64,000 nucleotides of DNA from Taxillus chinensis (GCA_023512835.1 CM042091.1:37462107-37526106), one strand, 5' to 3'; positions 42,004-56,657 are shown, counted from the stretch's first letter. A program made the numbers and translations. The notes: generated from the letters alone by a model not told the origin.

Positions 42004-45000
42004 TTAAGATTGTTCGTCCTCGAACAAGTCGGGTGCTGCTCACGCATCACGGACTCACGTTCCCATGTCTCCTCCTCAATGCCACGGTGTCGCCACAAAG
42101 ACGCGAACCAAAAGAATAACACGACCACGCCAAAGCTTCTCTCGCCGATCTAGGATACGGATAGGGGCCTCAATGACGGACATGTCATCCTCATGTCCAA
42201 CGTCCCCCAATCAAGCACATGAGTGGGGTCAGGGTGATACTTCCGCAATCGGGACACGTGAAACACGTTGTGCACTCGACTCACCCCGGTGTGGTAACGC
42301 TAACCGGAGGGCTACAGGCCCTACACGATCCGGAATCTCAAAAGGACCAATAAACCGCGGAGATAGCTTGGAACCTCGCCCAAACCGTCGATGTCCACGA
42401 CGTGGAGAGACACGAAGGAACACATGATCACCGACCGAAAACTCCAAAGGTCGCCGTCGCTGATCCGCATAAGATTTCGCCGACTCGAGCCGACAACAAA
42501 CGCCGACGAATCAACTTGACCTTCTCGGTAGCCTCTTGAACCAATCGTGGCCCCAAGAGAGCTGTCTCCCCCACCTCGGTCCAACACAAAGGTGATCGAC
42601 ACGGCCGTCCATACAACGCCTCAAAAGGAGCCATCCCAATGGATGCCGATAATCTGTTGTTGTAGGCAAACTCCACCAAAGGAAGGTGAGTTGCCCACGA
42701 ACCCCGAAATCTAACACACAGGCCCGTAACATGTCCTCCAACGTCCGATTCGTCCTCTCCGCCTGGCCGTCGGTCTCAGGGGTGAAAGGCTATACTCAAA
42801 TGAAGCTTGGTCCCCATAGCCTCCTGCAAACCTGCCCAAAAACGGGAAGTGAACCTCGAATCCCGGTCTGAGACAACCGATGATGGTACGCCATGCAGTC
42901 TCACAATCTCGTTCATGTACAGCTGACTCAAGGTCCCAATAGAGTCCCGCTCGCGAACAGCCAGGAAATGGGCCGACTTTGTGAGTCGATCCACAATCAC
43001 CCAAATCATATCCTTCCTTCCAAGTGGTGGGTGGAAGACCAGTCACAAAATCCATCGCGATATGGTCCCACTTCCACTCGCTATGGGCAAGGGTCGTAAC
43101 ATGCCCGTCGGCCGCCGATGCTCGCCCTTCACCTGCCGACACGTGAGGCACTCGCGAAACAAAGGCAGCTACATCGCGTTTCATCCCAGGCCACCAAAAA
43201 TCCCCCCGAAGCGCATGGTACATCTTCGTACCCCCTGGATGCACAGCAACTCTAGATTGGTGAAACTCCCTCATCACCTCATCCCTGAGGGAAGAAGCTA
43301 CTACCAACCGCCCCGGAAACGACAACTCATGCTTAGACCCTCTGTCCAGTCCCCGAGATAGCTCCCCGGCCTCAATACGGGCACGGAGAACCTCGCACTC
43401 AATGTCACCCAGTGTTCCTCCCGGACGCGCTGGTACAACTCAGGCACTACCACCAAAGGACTCAGGGACGTCCCACCATCACGAACAACAGCCGCAGCTG
43501 CAATGTCGCCAACTGCTCCATCGCCTTCCACTCTCTCATGACCACCTCGGCTTTCCCTTTTCTCGCTCAATGCATCGCCACAACATTACCCTTGCCCGGG
43601 GTATAGGCAAGAGTAAAATCGAAGGTCTGCAAATACTCCACCCATCTCCTTTGCCTCAAATTCAAGTCCTTCGAGTAAAGATGTATCGAAGGCTCTTGTG
43701 ATCCGAGAACACCACAAACTTTTCCCCCCAAGAGGTAGTGCCGCCAACTCTTGGGGCGAAGATGACACCGCTAACTCAAGGTCATGAGTAGGATAATTCT
43801 GCTCATGAGGCTTCACCGCCTTGACCCATAAGCTACCACACCGTGCTCCCCGCATAAGCACACACCCTAAACCAACCCTGGACGCATCACAATACACCTC
43901 ATACGGAATATCCTCCCTAGGCAACCTCAACACAGGTGCGGTGGTCAAACGGGTTTTGAGAGTCTCAAACGCCGGCTGACACTTGTCGACCCAATCAAAC
44001 TTCACGCCCTTCCGAGTCAACGCTGTCATAGGAGCCGCCAAACGGGAGAACTCCTCTACAAAACGACGATAGTACCCCGCCAAACCAAGAAAACTACGGA
44101 TCTCAAAAATGTTGGTTGGCCTCGCCCACGATGCCACGGCCTCAATCTTGGCCGGGTCCACCCTAACTCCCTCACCGACACCACATGGCCAAGAAAGTGA
44201 ACCTCCTGCAGCCAAAACTCACACTTGCTAAACTTAGCAAACAAATGCTGGTCCCTCAAGGTTTGCAACATCGTTGCCAAGTGCTCCACATGTTCCTTCT
44301 CGGTCTTCGAACACACCAAGATATCGTCGATAAACACCACCACGAACGAGTCTAAGTATGGGGCAAAGACTTGGTTCATCAAATGCATGAACACTTGGCG
44401 CATTAGTGAGCCCGAAAGGCATCACTACCCACTCATAATGCCCATACCGCACCGAAAGCCGTCTTAGGGATGTCCTCCTCCCTAACCCCGAGCTGGTGAT
44501 ACCCCGACCGTAAATCTATTTTGGAAAACCACCTGGGCCCCACTCAATTGGTCAAACAGGTCATCTATCCGAGGCAACGGGTACTTGTTCTTCACGACCA
44601 CCGAATTCAGCTTCCTATAGTCGATGCAGAGACGAAGCGTGCCATCAGCCTTTCTTAGCAAAAAGCACCGGGGCACCCCAAGGTGAGGTACTTGGTCTGA
44701 TATACCCTTGGTCCCCCAACTCCTCGATTTGCCTCTGCAGCCTCCCTCGGCTCGGGCCTGGTCCCATACGATACGTTACTTGGGAAATCGGACCCGTCCC
44801 CTGGCACCAACTCAATGGTGAACTCCACACTCCTCTTAGGTGGCAAACTCCTCAACCGCTCAGAAAAACATCCCGAAATTGGTCCACAACAAGAAAGCCA
44901 CACCCTCTTTTCCACCTTACCCTCCTCAAGAAAGGTCAGGGCTGCTAACCTGTGGGTAATGGCACCCCATCGGTCCAACACCGGCCCGGCCCGACTCGCC

Positions 45001-46778
45001 TCACAATCCCACTCCCCCTGCAGGGTGCAAGAGGTCCCTACAGGTGTCACGAAGGTCACACGCCACCGATAACAATCTATCTTGGCCTGGAAAGCCATAA
45101 GCCAATCCATACCCAAGATCGGGTCAAACGTCCTCAAAGGCATCACATGCAAGTCAAAACTCGGCTCCACCTCGCCTATGGTTAACACACGGCCATGACA
45201 CACTCGCCGTACCTCAATCATGCCTCCCACCTGGAGACTCCACAACTAGGGGCCTCGCGGCCTCCACACAAGCTATCCCCAAGCCGTCTATTACAAGCTC
45301 AAAGAACAAACGAACATGATGCACCCGTATCGAAAAGAACGAAGCTAAGGTACGGGAGATCAAGAGGGTACCTCTAACCACCGATGGTCCCGCTCCACCC
45401 TCACTGGTGGGGGTGGTAGCTCAACTTCCTCCTGGTATGTCGCCTCCAGGCGCAAACACCCTCCCTTGGCCCGTGCCACCGGTCGGCTCACTCACCGGAC
45501 TTCTCGCTAAGGTTGCCTCCAGCCTCGGTCTCGTGCCGCTCCGGCCTCCCCGGGGTCGGGTCCGACCGGATCTGCCCGTCGGGCCTCGCCACCGACGAGC
45601 GGTCTCTCACCTGGTGCACGAAAGCTAGCATCACTCCTCACGCCGGATGCCGCGCCCCCTCGTTCCCCTGTTGCCACTCCCGCAAACCCGGCGCAAATGA
45701 CCCTCTCGTCCACGGTTGTTGCATCGCGTCCTTCTTGGGGCACTCCCTTTGAAGTGACCCTGCTCTCCACAAGAAGTGGCATCCGCTCGGTAGACTCCCC
45801 AGACGGACCACCCCGTCTTCCGCCGCCAAAGGTGAACCTCCCAGGGTTCACAGATGTCCGACCCCGATCGCGAAAAGAATCGCTATCCCTCTCCTCCGTC
45901 TTGAGCCTCTTGGACCCCGCATCTCGATCAGGCCCACTCGCAATCGGCGCCCCTGATGGGCCCGCCTCCCACCATCCAGCTCTCTCTCGCCTATACGGGC
46001 CGTCTCCACGGCCTCAGGCATAGGTCCTCAAGCGTAGAATCGCCACCCTCTCCCTAAGGGCTGGCCTAAGACCCAGAGTGAACTTGTGGGCCTTCAGGTC
46101 CTCCTTTGCCATCGTCTCGGGCGCAAACCTACTCAGGCTTCGGAACTCCCGCTCATACTCGGGCACCGTCTTTGATCCTTGCTTCAGGCCGCCAAATTCC
46201 TCCCCTTCTTGCCATCTCACCGATTCCGGGAAGAACTCATCATGGAAGAGTTGCAAGAATTCCTCCCAAAACATGAGTTGCACCGCACGGCTCCCCGCAA
46301 CACTTGTCCACCACTCCAAAGCATCCCCCTCCACTCGCCGAATTGCCGGCCGCACCTTATCCTCCTCCCTGGGCAGGAGAAAGGAGAACACATGCTCAAC
46401 TGTCTCAACCATCGCCGCCTACCACAGGATCTTCTCCCCCCTTAAATCGCGGAGGTTGTTCCTTTCGGAACCGTGTCACCACGTCATCCTCTCGCACGGG
46501 TCGGTACACCACCCAGCGAACTCTCACGCTCACGAGGCAGCTCTCCTACTGGTGGTGGTGGTGGCACCACCGTCGTGCCGCCATCTCACGGCGCACCTCC
46601 TCCCGAACGTCCCGCCGGAGTCCCTCCCGTAGCTCTCGTACCTCCGCCGGATGCCTTCTTGTAGCTGTGCCAGTAACAACGCATGCCCCCCAACGGATGG
46701 CCCCGCACCCGGACCCTCATGGGCAGATGACTCATCAACCACTGCCTCGGACGCACGTGTCACTCTTCTCGGCGGCAT
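42004..46778 (-). pseudogene. E2 gag-pol region, unit B
   Basis: Gag starts at ATG 46778 and the chromodomain region ends at stop 42006-42004. Domains in order: gag with CCHC knuckle (46778-45440), protease (45420-44880), reverse transcriptase (44870-43960, [10 protein letters not shown] near 44320), RNase H (43960-43490), integrase (43480-42420) and GPF plus chromodomain (42420-42004). It is open where unit A is broken: 44215-43586 (209 codons, reverse transcriptase thumb to RNase H) and 43325-42711 (204 codons, integrase). Elsewhere it is broken where unit A is open. This complementarity implies that the underlying element is less damaged than either copy as written. Confidence 0.85.
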
Positions 46779-47180
46779 TCTTACTACACGAAGTAAGAAG
46801 CACAACGTCAAAACAAATTTTTATAATCTATCGCGTCACTACCTCTACCCCACTGATCAATTTCACTAACACATGACATTACACACATACATTGCATCAA
46901 TCACATTTCACAGTTCACAGTCCAAGACACATTGCCAAACAAATCGAGTTGCACATTTCACTTAATCATGTGATCTTATCCACGCTTTAGCATACATTCA
47001 CAAAGAAATGCAACTAGTGCCCTAATGCCTATGCATGCAAATCCTATCACAAGACCGGACTACCCTAAGTACACCTTGGAGGCTCAAAGAGGACCATGTT
47101 GATCAGGCATGTCCCTCCAGGCTCCTCCAAAGGACTTAGGATAACCAAGTCCGCTCACTACCCAAGGCCAACTAGACCAT

Positions 47181-47192
47181 GCTCTGATACCA
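47181..47192 (-). promoter_or_regulatory. E2 primer binding site, unit B
   Basis: Reverse-strand TGGTATCAGAGC, a perfect match to the primer site used by many plant elements for initiator tRNA-Met; three bases from the LTR. The leader (46779-47180) carries the conserved primer-proximal block. Confidence 0.9.
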
Positions 47193-47195
47193 TAT

Positions 47196-48940
47196 TGTCA
47201 CGCCCCGGATTTCCAACCCGAGGAAACCGGTACGTGACTCCCCATTCACCCATACGGAGGGCAAAGGGGTTAGGATACAAACCAAGAACCGAACATTTTA
47301 AACATTCACAACACATTCAAGAAAAATACGGTCCATCAAGCGAGTCCACAAACCAAATCGGTCTTTAATACAAAGTCTTCTTTTCAATCCATCCCCATTG
47401 GGGTTACATCGAGTTCCCATAATAAAATAACATAAACAATAAAATAAATAAGGTCTTCCACCTTGGGGTATCCACCTAACGCCCGTAAGTCCCTGGAAAA
47501 CAAACAAACACAGTAGGAGGGGTGAGCAACCACAGCACGAGGGATCATGTCTCCCCAACCCATCCCATGTTCCTAGCATCTACATGCCATGTGTACAAGT
47601 GCGGTGTTGTGTTACAATAATTTCAACAAACATAATAACAACCACATCAGCAATATACAATCTTCCACCGCCACACAAGCTAACACTTTAACCACAAGTG
47701 ATTTAACCGCCTCTTCAGGCCAAGTTGTTTAACCGCCTCTTCAGGCCAAGTGATTTAACCGCCTCTTCAAAGCACTGGTTTAACCGCCTCTCAGGCAAAG
47801 TTATTTAACCGCCTCTTCAGGCCGGATACCACAATCAAGCACACAACACACATGGTCACTCAAGCATACAACCAAACACTTGGTGTACACCCGTTCACAA
47901 GCGCACAAACCCCAACCATTCAGGCCATAGAGCAAACATCCAAGATACATACATACACTAAACCACAAATCCAGTCACACGGACATATTACCAAACACTT
48001 AATGGGCATATTCACACGCTAAGTTCCCACAGGCATTTCATCAAACATGTAGCGGGCATGTCATACAGGCTTTTTATCAAACACTTTTCATGCATCACAC
48101 AAACACCGGAAACACCAAAATCGCCATTGAAGGCCAACATTCATATAGGAGGTCACACCTATATGAATTTACATATAAATAATATAATAGATATAACTCA
48201 TATTCTGCCCTAGGACCCTAGGACAGAGGAGGATTTAGGAAGAACAGAATCCCTACCTTACAACAGACCTTCCTTGCTCCCGCGCTAAACGCCGTCCTCC
48301 CCACTCAAGATGCTCCAAAGAACCAAAGCAACTCCCCTTCCTTCTCTCTCTCTAGCTCTCTCTCTCTCTCTCTCTCTATGACGGCCGCGCAAGCATCAAG
48401 TGAACCCTAAACCTAAAAGAGAGCTTCTCCTCCTTATATAGACAACACAACATCAAAACGACGTAGTTTTGATTAAGTGAATCCCAGGATCAAAACGACG
48501 TAGTTTTGATCACACAAGTTAGCACCTTTCCGCACCCATATAGGCCAAAATACTCGGAATTTCAACATGGTCCTTTGGAGAAAGTTCCTTAGAATGTCAA
48601 AACCAAGGGAACCATGCAAAAATATGCTCGCACGCCAATTTGCACGTGAATTCCCCAATTCACGTGCAACTCCATATGCACTCCAAATGCTCTCAAACTT
48701 CACCCCTAGCCTCCTTGCATCATTTAGAAGACAACCACACTTGCACGTGAATTGGACCCATATCACGTGCACCTCACATACAAGTCCATTTGGCATGAAA
48801 CTTCGTGGTAGATAGAGGACATCATTCTAAGCATCTTTCCTTTTGCACGTGAATTCATTGGAGTCCATTTACTAGGTCAAAATCTAGAAAAACTCTACTC
48901 GGGAGGCAAAACCGACTAACTCAAGGTACGGGTCCTTACA
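47196..48940 (-). repeat. E2 5' LTR, unit B
   Basis: Copy of 19419-21167. Minisatellite about 47698-47825; hairpin about 48140-48170; (CT)n about 48348-48377. Confidence 0.9.
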
Positions 48941-48945
48941 CTGTT

Positions 48946-50719
48946 CCAACCCCGTGAGTATGTTCTCTACTTCTTCTCGCCATTGGATATGGCTATGGTA
49001 CTTGATTTTCGTCGGGATCCGAGGTTGTAAGAGTGCAAAATCGGAGAAAAGCAACTACCGACCTAGGTGCAAGGTAATTTTTACTTGATTTTCAATTTTA
49101 ATATGCATGTATGCGTGAATGACTATGTGTAGGGTTAGAGAGACAAAATAACTTCCAAGATAATGCACACAGTATAATGCGAAATGCGGACAAACAAACA
49201 CACAAGATAATGCGAAATGCCATGCGAGATGAGAGCTATGGCTACATGATCTCAAGGCAAACTTCCAGATATCTCCTAAGTAGCATGGCGCCTTTTCCTT
49301 TGGGGTGGTTGTTCACCTACCTCCTCCCACTACTTAAATATGGTCTTGACCTATTTTTCCCTCAACCGCAACCGCCGAAGAGCTCCTTCTAGATATAATT
49401 TTATCCTTTGGATCCGTCGCCCGAGATTCGATTCTTTTGGAGGATCACCCTCATGTCTATAGTTAACCGTGGCTTGTGTTGTGCCCTTTGGGATACGTAC
49501 GCCGGATAAATGCCTATTTTTAGACTATTGGGTTGGATCTTGTGTGGGATGGACCATGCCTGATACATTTTTTTACCCTTTTCTATTAGCATGGTTCTAT
49601 TATAAGTGAAGTCGTAATCTTTCATTCCAAAGAGGACCGGGATAATCCGATTACGCCTAACTTGTCTTCCGCCTTGCGAGGTGCATATGTAATTCCTCCC
49701 CAAGGGCCTAAGAGTGGAACTCAATTGTAGTCCCTACAACTATATGTCATGGAGACCACCAGCATTCAAGGAGCAGTCCAGGTAATGTCAGCTTCTGTGA
49801 GGTTCTCTAACTTCTTCCTCCAATCTTCCAAGCCTTTAGGTAAGCTCCACTTGCTTAGCAGAATATCCAATAGCGTCGTGGTTGGCAATCGATACACTAA
49901 AGGAAATCAAGAGACAAGATAAGGGAAATATCCTTGCAACCAGGTACATAGGAGAGGCAAGCACCCCATGAATTACCCCGAGCCCTTACTCCACAGATAG
50001 GTAAGAGAGCGAATGGTTTTGGCCAATATGGCAGAAGTAGGGTTACATCCTTTGAGAACCTGTTGAACCAAATCCACAATTGCTCCATCGATATGGACTA
50101 GAATCCTCGGAAAGATGATTAACCCATATATAGCTAATGTAAGTAATTTGTGAACCCCTGCTTCTATTGCAGCCTATATCATTTCTTTTATTGTTGCCTA
50201 CGGAAGATATTCTCGCCCACCTTAGTTTGTAGTCGCTGGTGAGTCCCAGACTGGTTTTCCCATTATGTTAGCAAAGGCCCTTCGACATAATTTTCTGGGC
50301 TTTGGTAGATAGATCTTCATTTTGTTTTCCACTAGGATATCTATCAGCCTTCAGTATTCTTCTATGGTGGGAATAAGATATGTGCTATTAAAGTCAAAGC
50401 ATCACTGTCGAGGCTCCTAGAAATAGATTGATGCCCCAAGCATGTCCTTGTCAACTAGTAGCTCGGTCACATGGAGCAAATCTCCAAACTACTGCATATA
50501 GCTACTTTTCCTTTCGTTTGACCATTGTTTCCATATCACCTGTAACTCCTTCATGTAATCTAGCTGATCTTCTATGCTAACTTGTTCTGCTTTGTGGGCT
50601 TCTCCTGTTGGAAAATCTTCAAGGGGAAGTTGAATGTTCCCAGTTGCTTGGGCCACCACTGCAATAGCCTCTTTATCGTGAAGGCCTTGTAGGAGATGAC
50701 TGAAAGATGCCATGCTCAT
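48946..50719 (-). pseudogene. E4 gag start and ORF1, unit B
   Basis: Copy of 21173-22952. ORF1 starts at ATG 50719. The GGITYAPLQGGRQV region and YDFTYNRTMLIEKGKKMYQAWSIPHKI lie near 49680-49530, in a 107-codon open frame. DUF7745/plant-mobile-domain-like by motif order. Confidence 0.58.
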
Positions 50720-51356
50720 ACGAATGTTATGTTATGCATGATGACAGTTAAACAAATATCATGGCAGATAAAAAGAATAAACCAATAGTAAGGCAAATAA
50801 TATGTGCAAGGGATGACTTAAGGACTACCCTACAAAACAAAGGTTCGCATGGCATGGAATGAGCAAACAACATGTGGGTCAATGCCCCGATGGGCTTCTA
50901 TTGCTAGACCTATCTTATTCATTGGTTCCCAAACTTCCTCTATAGAGGGCTCCGTACACCATGGGATTTATCGAGGGGGGGTTTTAAAAGGACGAGCCTT
51001 AAAAGAACCTCAAGCTTGAGTGAGGAGTCCGAGGCCCGATTGCGGATAATGATCAACACGCAGGGAACTGCAATAAACCTCGCTAACCTAGATTGTGATA
51101 AACTCGGGTATAGGGTTATGCATGAACGTAACAAGTAGGGAAAGCAGTAAATCACAACTATCATGGCAGTTAAAGCATCACAATTATAATTAATAAATAA
51201 AATGACAATTATTATAGCAATTAAAATGTATAAATAAATCACAATTACAATTAGTAAATAAAATGACAGCTATTATGGTAGTTGATTATATACAATAGTA
51301 AAAGTAAAATAACCTCCAATTCCTAATTTTAGACTCAACTCTTTAAAGTTTTTAAA

Positions 51357-51375
51357 GTCCCCAGCAGAATCACCA
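51357..51375 (-). promoter_or_regulatory. E4 primer binding site, unit B
   Basis: Reverse strand TGGTGATTCTGCTGGGGAC, Arg-tRNA type, two bases from the LTR start at 51378. This copy is taken as the undamaged one. Confidence 0.62.
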
Positions 51376-51377
51376 GC

Positions 51378-54300
51378 TGTCATCACTGGTTTTCGTCCAA
51401 GCCTGTTTGGAGTGGGCTCAACCGAAACCAATGGTGAGAAATTTAGAGTCATCACCAACTGGTTTTGGGGTACAGTTCGATATCCTCTACTTTGAGTAGT
51501 TGAAGGTGGGGTCTGCGTTATCAAAGAAGGGTTCGAGAGTTGGTTACATGTAGGGAAGGATCCCCTACAGTGCCCTTTCGGTATCTATCTTTGGAGGAAG
51601 AGGTTTCTATTTATTTTCATTGTTGTAATTGGGTCAAGGCATTATGGTTTTCCTAGAAAGTTTATGTTTTTTTGTTTGAAGTGGAAAATGAAATCCAAAG
51701 GTTTTTTTTTTGCTTTTTGTTTGAAGTGGAATATACTTTTTTCAATTTTTGTTTTTGATTTGAAAACTCCTTTTTTTTAGTTGAAAATATTTTTTTGTTT
51801 TTTAAATTTTTTTGTTTGAAAATGTTTTTTATCCCTTTTTGTCTTTTTTGAAAAATCCTTTTTGTGCTTTTGTTTTTGTTTTATTTTGAATGAATTGAAC
51901 CTAAATCACAAGTTAAAACTTAAAAATACATATTTGTGTTTTTTTACTATGACTAAATGCACACGTATATCAAAATAAATGTGAAATGTGTGATTATGAC
52001 ATCCACAAATAAAATAAAGCTACCATCTTTTTTTCTTTTTTCCTTCTTTTCATTTTTATGCCTCTCTTTGCTCTTTTTTTTGTTCTCTTTTTTTTTTTAC
52101 TTTATATTTTACATATTACAACATACAACATATACACATATACCAACAACAAATAAAAAAGAAAAAAATACAAGAAAAATACAACATATACCAACAACAT
52201 AAAAAAAACAGGAAAACACTAAAAAATTACATCAAGTATAAATATAAATAAACTAAAAAGGTAATAAACCAACAAATACAAAGTAATTGAAACAACTTTG
52301 GGGCTTCAACTGCGGTTGTCCGTTTACACTATCCTGTCTGCATTGAAAGTCACCTACGACCAAATCACCAAATTCCAGTAGCGCAAATTATGAAAATCAG
52401 CTGGCGTTTAATTTGGAGACTACGGTGGTACGTTGGAGTTGAGAGAAATTGATGAAAAGGATGTAAACGTGATAGAGAGAGGGAGGATATATTTTTTAGA
52501 CTGAAACTGTGAGAGAGATTTTTGTTTTGTGTAAGAGAAGGATTTTTTTTGTTTTTGGAAAGGGAACTCGTAGGGAGAGAGAGAGAGAAAGAGAGAGAAT
52601 ATGGGAAGGAGAGTTTTTTTTGGGATTTTGAGAAAAGGAGAGAGTTGGGCGAAAATCTGGGTGTTCCTCTCTGGGTGTAAGTTTGTGCAAAGGAAAAGAG
52701 CTTGGGTGTAATCTCTGGGCGTAAGTCTATGCAAAGGGAAAGAGCTTGGGAGTCCCTCTTTTGTGCAAGGGGAAAGACCCCCTTTTTAATGCCTTTGGAC
52801 ATAGTCTCTGTTGGAAATGTAGGATTTGATGAAGCTGCCAAAATATAGTCTAAGTCTGGAGACTCGAAGAACCGAAGGTTATAGGGTCGAAGAGTCGAGT
52901 TCGTAGAAGTGCAACTATTATAGGACGTATTGGCAAGAGACTCGTAGACTCGTAGGGTTTGGAAACTCAAGGTGAAACAGTGACAGAACATTGCGACTCG
53001 TAGATCCAGGGTCGAAGGTCGTAGAGTCATAGTACGGAAAAGAGAGTGTTACTGTAAGCGTCAATAAGTTCAGAGACTCGTAGAGTCGAAGAATTTTTAA
53101 GAACAGTAACCAAAGCTAAATGACTCGTAGACTCGAAGCCCACAAAATTATAGAGTCCCCAAAAATACTTAAGTCACTTAACAGAACTTAAATTGCCACT
53201 AGACTCGAAGACTCGTAGAGTCGTAGAGTCGAAGCCTTAGAACACTGTTAAGAAAACAGGACTCGTAGACTCGTAGATCGAAAGTCGCAGAATCGAAGCC
53301 TTCGAACAGTGTTAAGAAAAACTGGACTCCTAGACTCGTAGGTTGAAGGTCGAAGAGTGGATGCTATAAAGATTGGCAAACAAATGAAACTGTAACTCAA
53401 GGGTCGTAGAGTCGTTGACTCGTAGACTCAAGGGACACAGTCACTATAAAGAAATTGCCACACTTCCAGACTCGGAGATCGATGGCTGAGAGTTTTAGCT
53501 GAAGGGTCGTAGCTATACATAAACTCAGTTTATGAGCCTCTGTGAAAGGCTAAGAAAGAAAAGCGAAGTTTAAGACTCGTAGAGTCGAAGATTTTCAGAC
53601 CACTTAGTCAAATATAGTAAACTGAGAAACCCGAAGGTCGTAGACCAGCAGAACTAGGGTTGTAGACTCGTAGCTATAATAACAGGTAGATTAGATGGAC
53701 TCGAAGAAGTCACTCTAAGCGTTATTCGAAGAGTCACAGACTCGTAGAGTCGTAGACTCGCAGAGTCGTAGACTTTAGTTAACAAAGTGACATAAAAGGC
53801 TAATCCAACCTGACCTCTAGCCTCGAAGACTCGAAGATGTGAGTCGTAGACTCGCAGAAACACCATAAAGCCTGAAACAAAAGTTTGCAACTTCCTACAG
53901 GTTTTAACTGAAATCTTCGAGTCACCGAACCTACGAGGCATCTACCTCCGAGGCAGACTTATAACCCTAAAAACAGCCACTTAGCGATAGTGTCAGTTAG
54001 GGTTTGTACAGCAAGTCTGCGTCGTCCCAAGCAGTTGAGCGCATTAATGACATATTAATTGCTGCCAACTACCGTCCACGGATGAACGGCCAAGATCGAC
54101 TGCATGCCAAATACGCAGTATGGGCATCTGATCTGCAAATCAGAGCAGATTAACCCATCCCCTGTCATTCTGCATTTTCAGTGGCGGGAAGTCAGTCTGT
54201 CGGGATGGACATCATGGCGCACAAGAACTTTAATCTTAAAAATATATCTCTCACACACTTAACGACAAAATCAAAAGTTTAACCTCTCTCTCAAAAGAAG

Positions 54301-54862
54301 GAAACACAGAGAATACAAGACAGTGGTTCTGACACACTTGAAATAAATAATCCTTTGTAGAACCAACAAAAGTGTGTGCATTCAAATGATAGAGAGAGAG
54401 ACTCGGTGAGAATCCTTCCAAAGTGTTGTGCGCCGCGTTCAATCAAGAACAAGAGTAATCCATCTGATTATTCACGAACGTTTTGTTCATCAAAGATCTA
54501 GCACTTGCATTAAGTCTTAATCTTGTGTTGTTTATTTTCCACACTTCGATCTATCATAAACCATCTCTTTCACAATCGAGATCTGTTGAGAAAAGAGCAT
54601 TTACTCTTATCTCAGCTTTGTTTGATAGTTCATCGTCACTCACGTTATCCTCACAATACTATCGTCGTCTTCTCCGTAAAGACTTCCATTATAGTCATCT
54701 GAGAGGAATCCAAAATCGCTAATGGCCTAGCTTCCGCACACGAAGAAAGTCTATTCACCCCCCCCCCTCTAGACTCATTTTGGGACCAATAGTCTCATTA
54801 TTGTTGCATTTACTAATGTATTATTCATGCCAAAATTTTTTATTTCTGGATTACGCTGTTGG
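51378..54862 (-). repeat. E4 LTR and adjoining sequence, unit B
   Basis: Copy of 23611-27102: T-rich tract about 51655-52110, GACTC/GAGTC array about 52850-53860, and the possible copia-like end about 54240-54800 with a longer C run. Confidence 0.55.
52850..53860. repeat. GACTC/GAGTC palindromic array, unit B
   Basis: Copy of 25070-26100 with small length differences; the same inverted 5-bp motif around GTA recurs throughout. Confidence 0.8.
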
Positions 54863-55408
54863 TGTAATGATCCGTGTTTTGGGATGTGAGGAGTTAGTCT
54901 CAGTTTCACCTTTTTGGGTGGAAATTGTTGGGTTTTAGGGAGTCTTATTTTCACACACTTTGGCTAAATCATCTTGTATGTTGATAAGCAAGCAAGAGTC
55001 AAAGTTTAAGCCTAATAGGGAGTGCCCGTGAGAATGCACGTGAGAATGGCTTTTCACGTGTAGTGGTATTTTTGCATGGGAGGCTTCCTGATGTTGTTCT
55101 AAGGCTTTTGGCAAAATTCTAGAACATTTTGAGGTGCCCGTAAGGAGGGCCTTTCTCACGTGCAGCCTCCATTACCCTTGTTTTGTTGTTCTGATACTCT
55201 TTTGCTAAAGGACCATGGTGAAATTATGAGTGTTTTGTCCTGTCTGATTGCAAAAACGTTGTAGTCTATCATCAAAACTACATTGTTTTGATGCTAGGAT
55301 TCATTTAATCAAAACTACATCGTTTTGGGATTTGAGTTGTCTATATAAAGAGGTGAAGGCTCCTTGTTCTAGGTTTAGGGTTCTCTTCTTCAGCCACCGC
55401 AGCTGTCA

Positions 55409-55480
<72 letters not shown>

Positions 55481-56654
55481 TTCTGGCTATTGCTGCTGTG
55501 GTGTTTCTCTTGGGCGGACGACGATCAGCGTGGGAGCAGGATCGTTGCTGTGGTGATACATTTTCCTACAGGTAGGGGTTCTGTCTTTCCTGGTCTGTCC
55601 CGGGGTTAGGCCCTGTGTAGATGATTTGTAGAGTTTCTATTATTGTTGCTATAATATTTATATGTAAATTTATATAGGTGTGACCTCTTATATGAATGTT
55701 GGCCTTCAATGGCATTTTGGTGTGATTCTGACGTTGGGTGGTTAGTGCATGTTAAATGTTCGATAAAATGCCTGTGTGAATATGCTTAGGTGAATATGCC
55801 TAGTACGTGTTTGCTAATATGCTTGTGTGGCTGGATTTGTGAGTTTGTAAATGTGTGCATGCTAAGTGTTTGTTTTTATGCCTAAGTGGCTGGGTTTGTG
55901 CACTTGTGACTGTGTGCACACTAAGTGTTTGGTTTTATGCCTGAGTGACCGAGGTGTATGCTATGTGCTTGATTGCGTGGTTGTTAGCCCAAGAGGTTGT
56001 GGAAAACATTTTCCTGAAGAGGTAGTTAAATCACTTGCCTGAAGAGGTAGTTAAATCACTTGCCTAAAGAGGCAGTTAAATCACTTGCCTGAAGAGGTGG
56101 TTAAATCACTTGTTTGAGTGGTGGTTAAAATGTTAGCCCGTGTGGTTGTGGAGCCTGTGTGGCTGGGGCTAAGCTTGCGCCCGTTTGTGTGGTGTGTTTC
56201 CTTGCTATTTGTTTCTGCCACGTCACTGCACTGGTACACGATCGCATATAGATGATAGATGCATGGGATAGGTTGGGGAGACTTGATCCCTACTGAGCTG
56301 TGGTTGCTCACCCCTCCTACTATGTTTGTTTTCTTTACAGGGACCTACAGGCGTTAGGTGGGAACACCAAGGTGGAAAACTTCTGCCTTGTGGCTTTGCT
56401 CCTTTTGTTATTTGAGTATTTTGTTAAATGTTATTTTGGGAAACTATTGTAACTCCAAATGGAGATGATGTAATATATTTTGGAATTTAATAAAGATAAG
56501 TGATTTGCCTTTCAGTTATTTATTGTGGATTATTATGAATGTGTTTGTTGTCCTGCTTGGATGTCGGATTTCAGACATCTACCCCTTACCCACCGGGTGG
56601 GTAAAGGGGAGTCACGAACCGGTTTTCCTCGAGTTGGAAATTCGGGGCGTGACA
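54863..56654 (+). repeat. E3 5' LTR, unit B (1,792 bp)
   Basis: Copy of 27103-28883 with CAG/CTG sites intact. TATA CTATATAAAG (about 55341), telobox TTTAGGGTT (about 55374), (GA)n about 55410-55474, minisatellite about 55978-56155, AATAAA about 56489. Confidence 0.9.
55572..56340 (+). other. Candidate intron within E3 LTR
   Basis: Donor-like ACAG|GTAGGGGTTCTG at 55572 and acceptor TTTTCTTTACAG ending 56340 (769 bp), with TGCTCACC about 35 bp upstream of the acceptor. AATAAA lies about 150 bp after the acceptor. Splicing is inferred only. Confidence 0.45.
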
Positions 56655-56657
56655 ATA

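Larger units (their letters stand above)
39927..48940 (-). mobile_element. E2 second copy (unit B)
   Basis: Complete Tekay-like element, copy of 12139-21167. Flanks are TCGTT (39922-39926) and CTGTT (48941-48945); the first is the CTGTT duplication altered at its CTG. LTRs are 39927-41670 and 47196-48940. Confidence 0.92.
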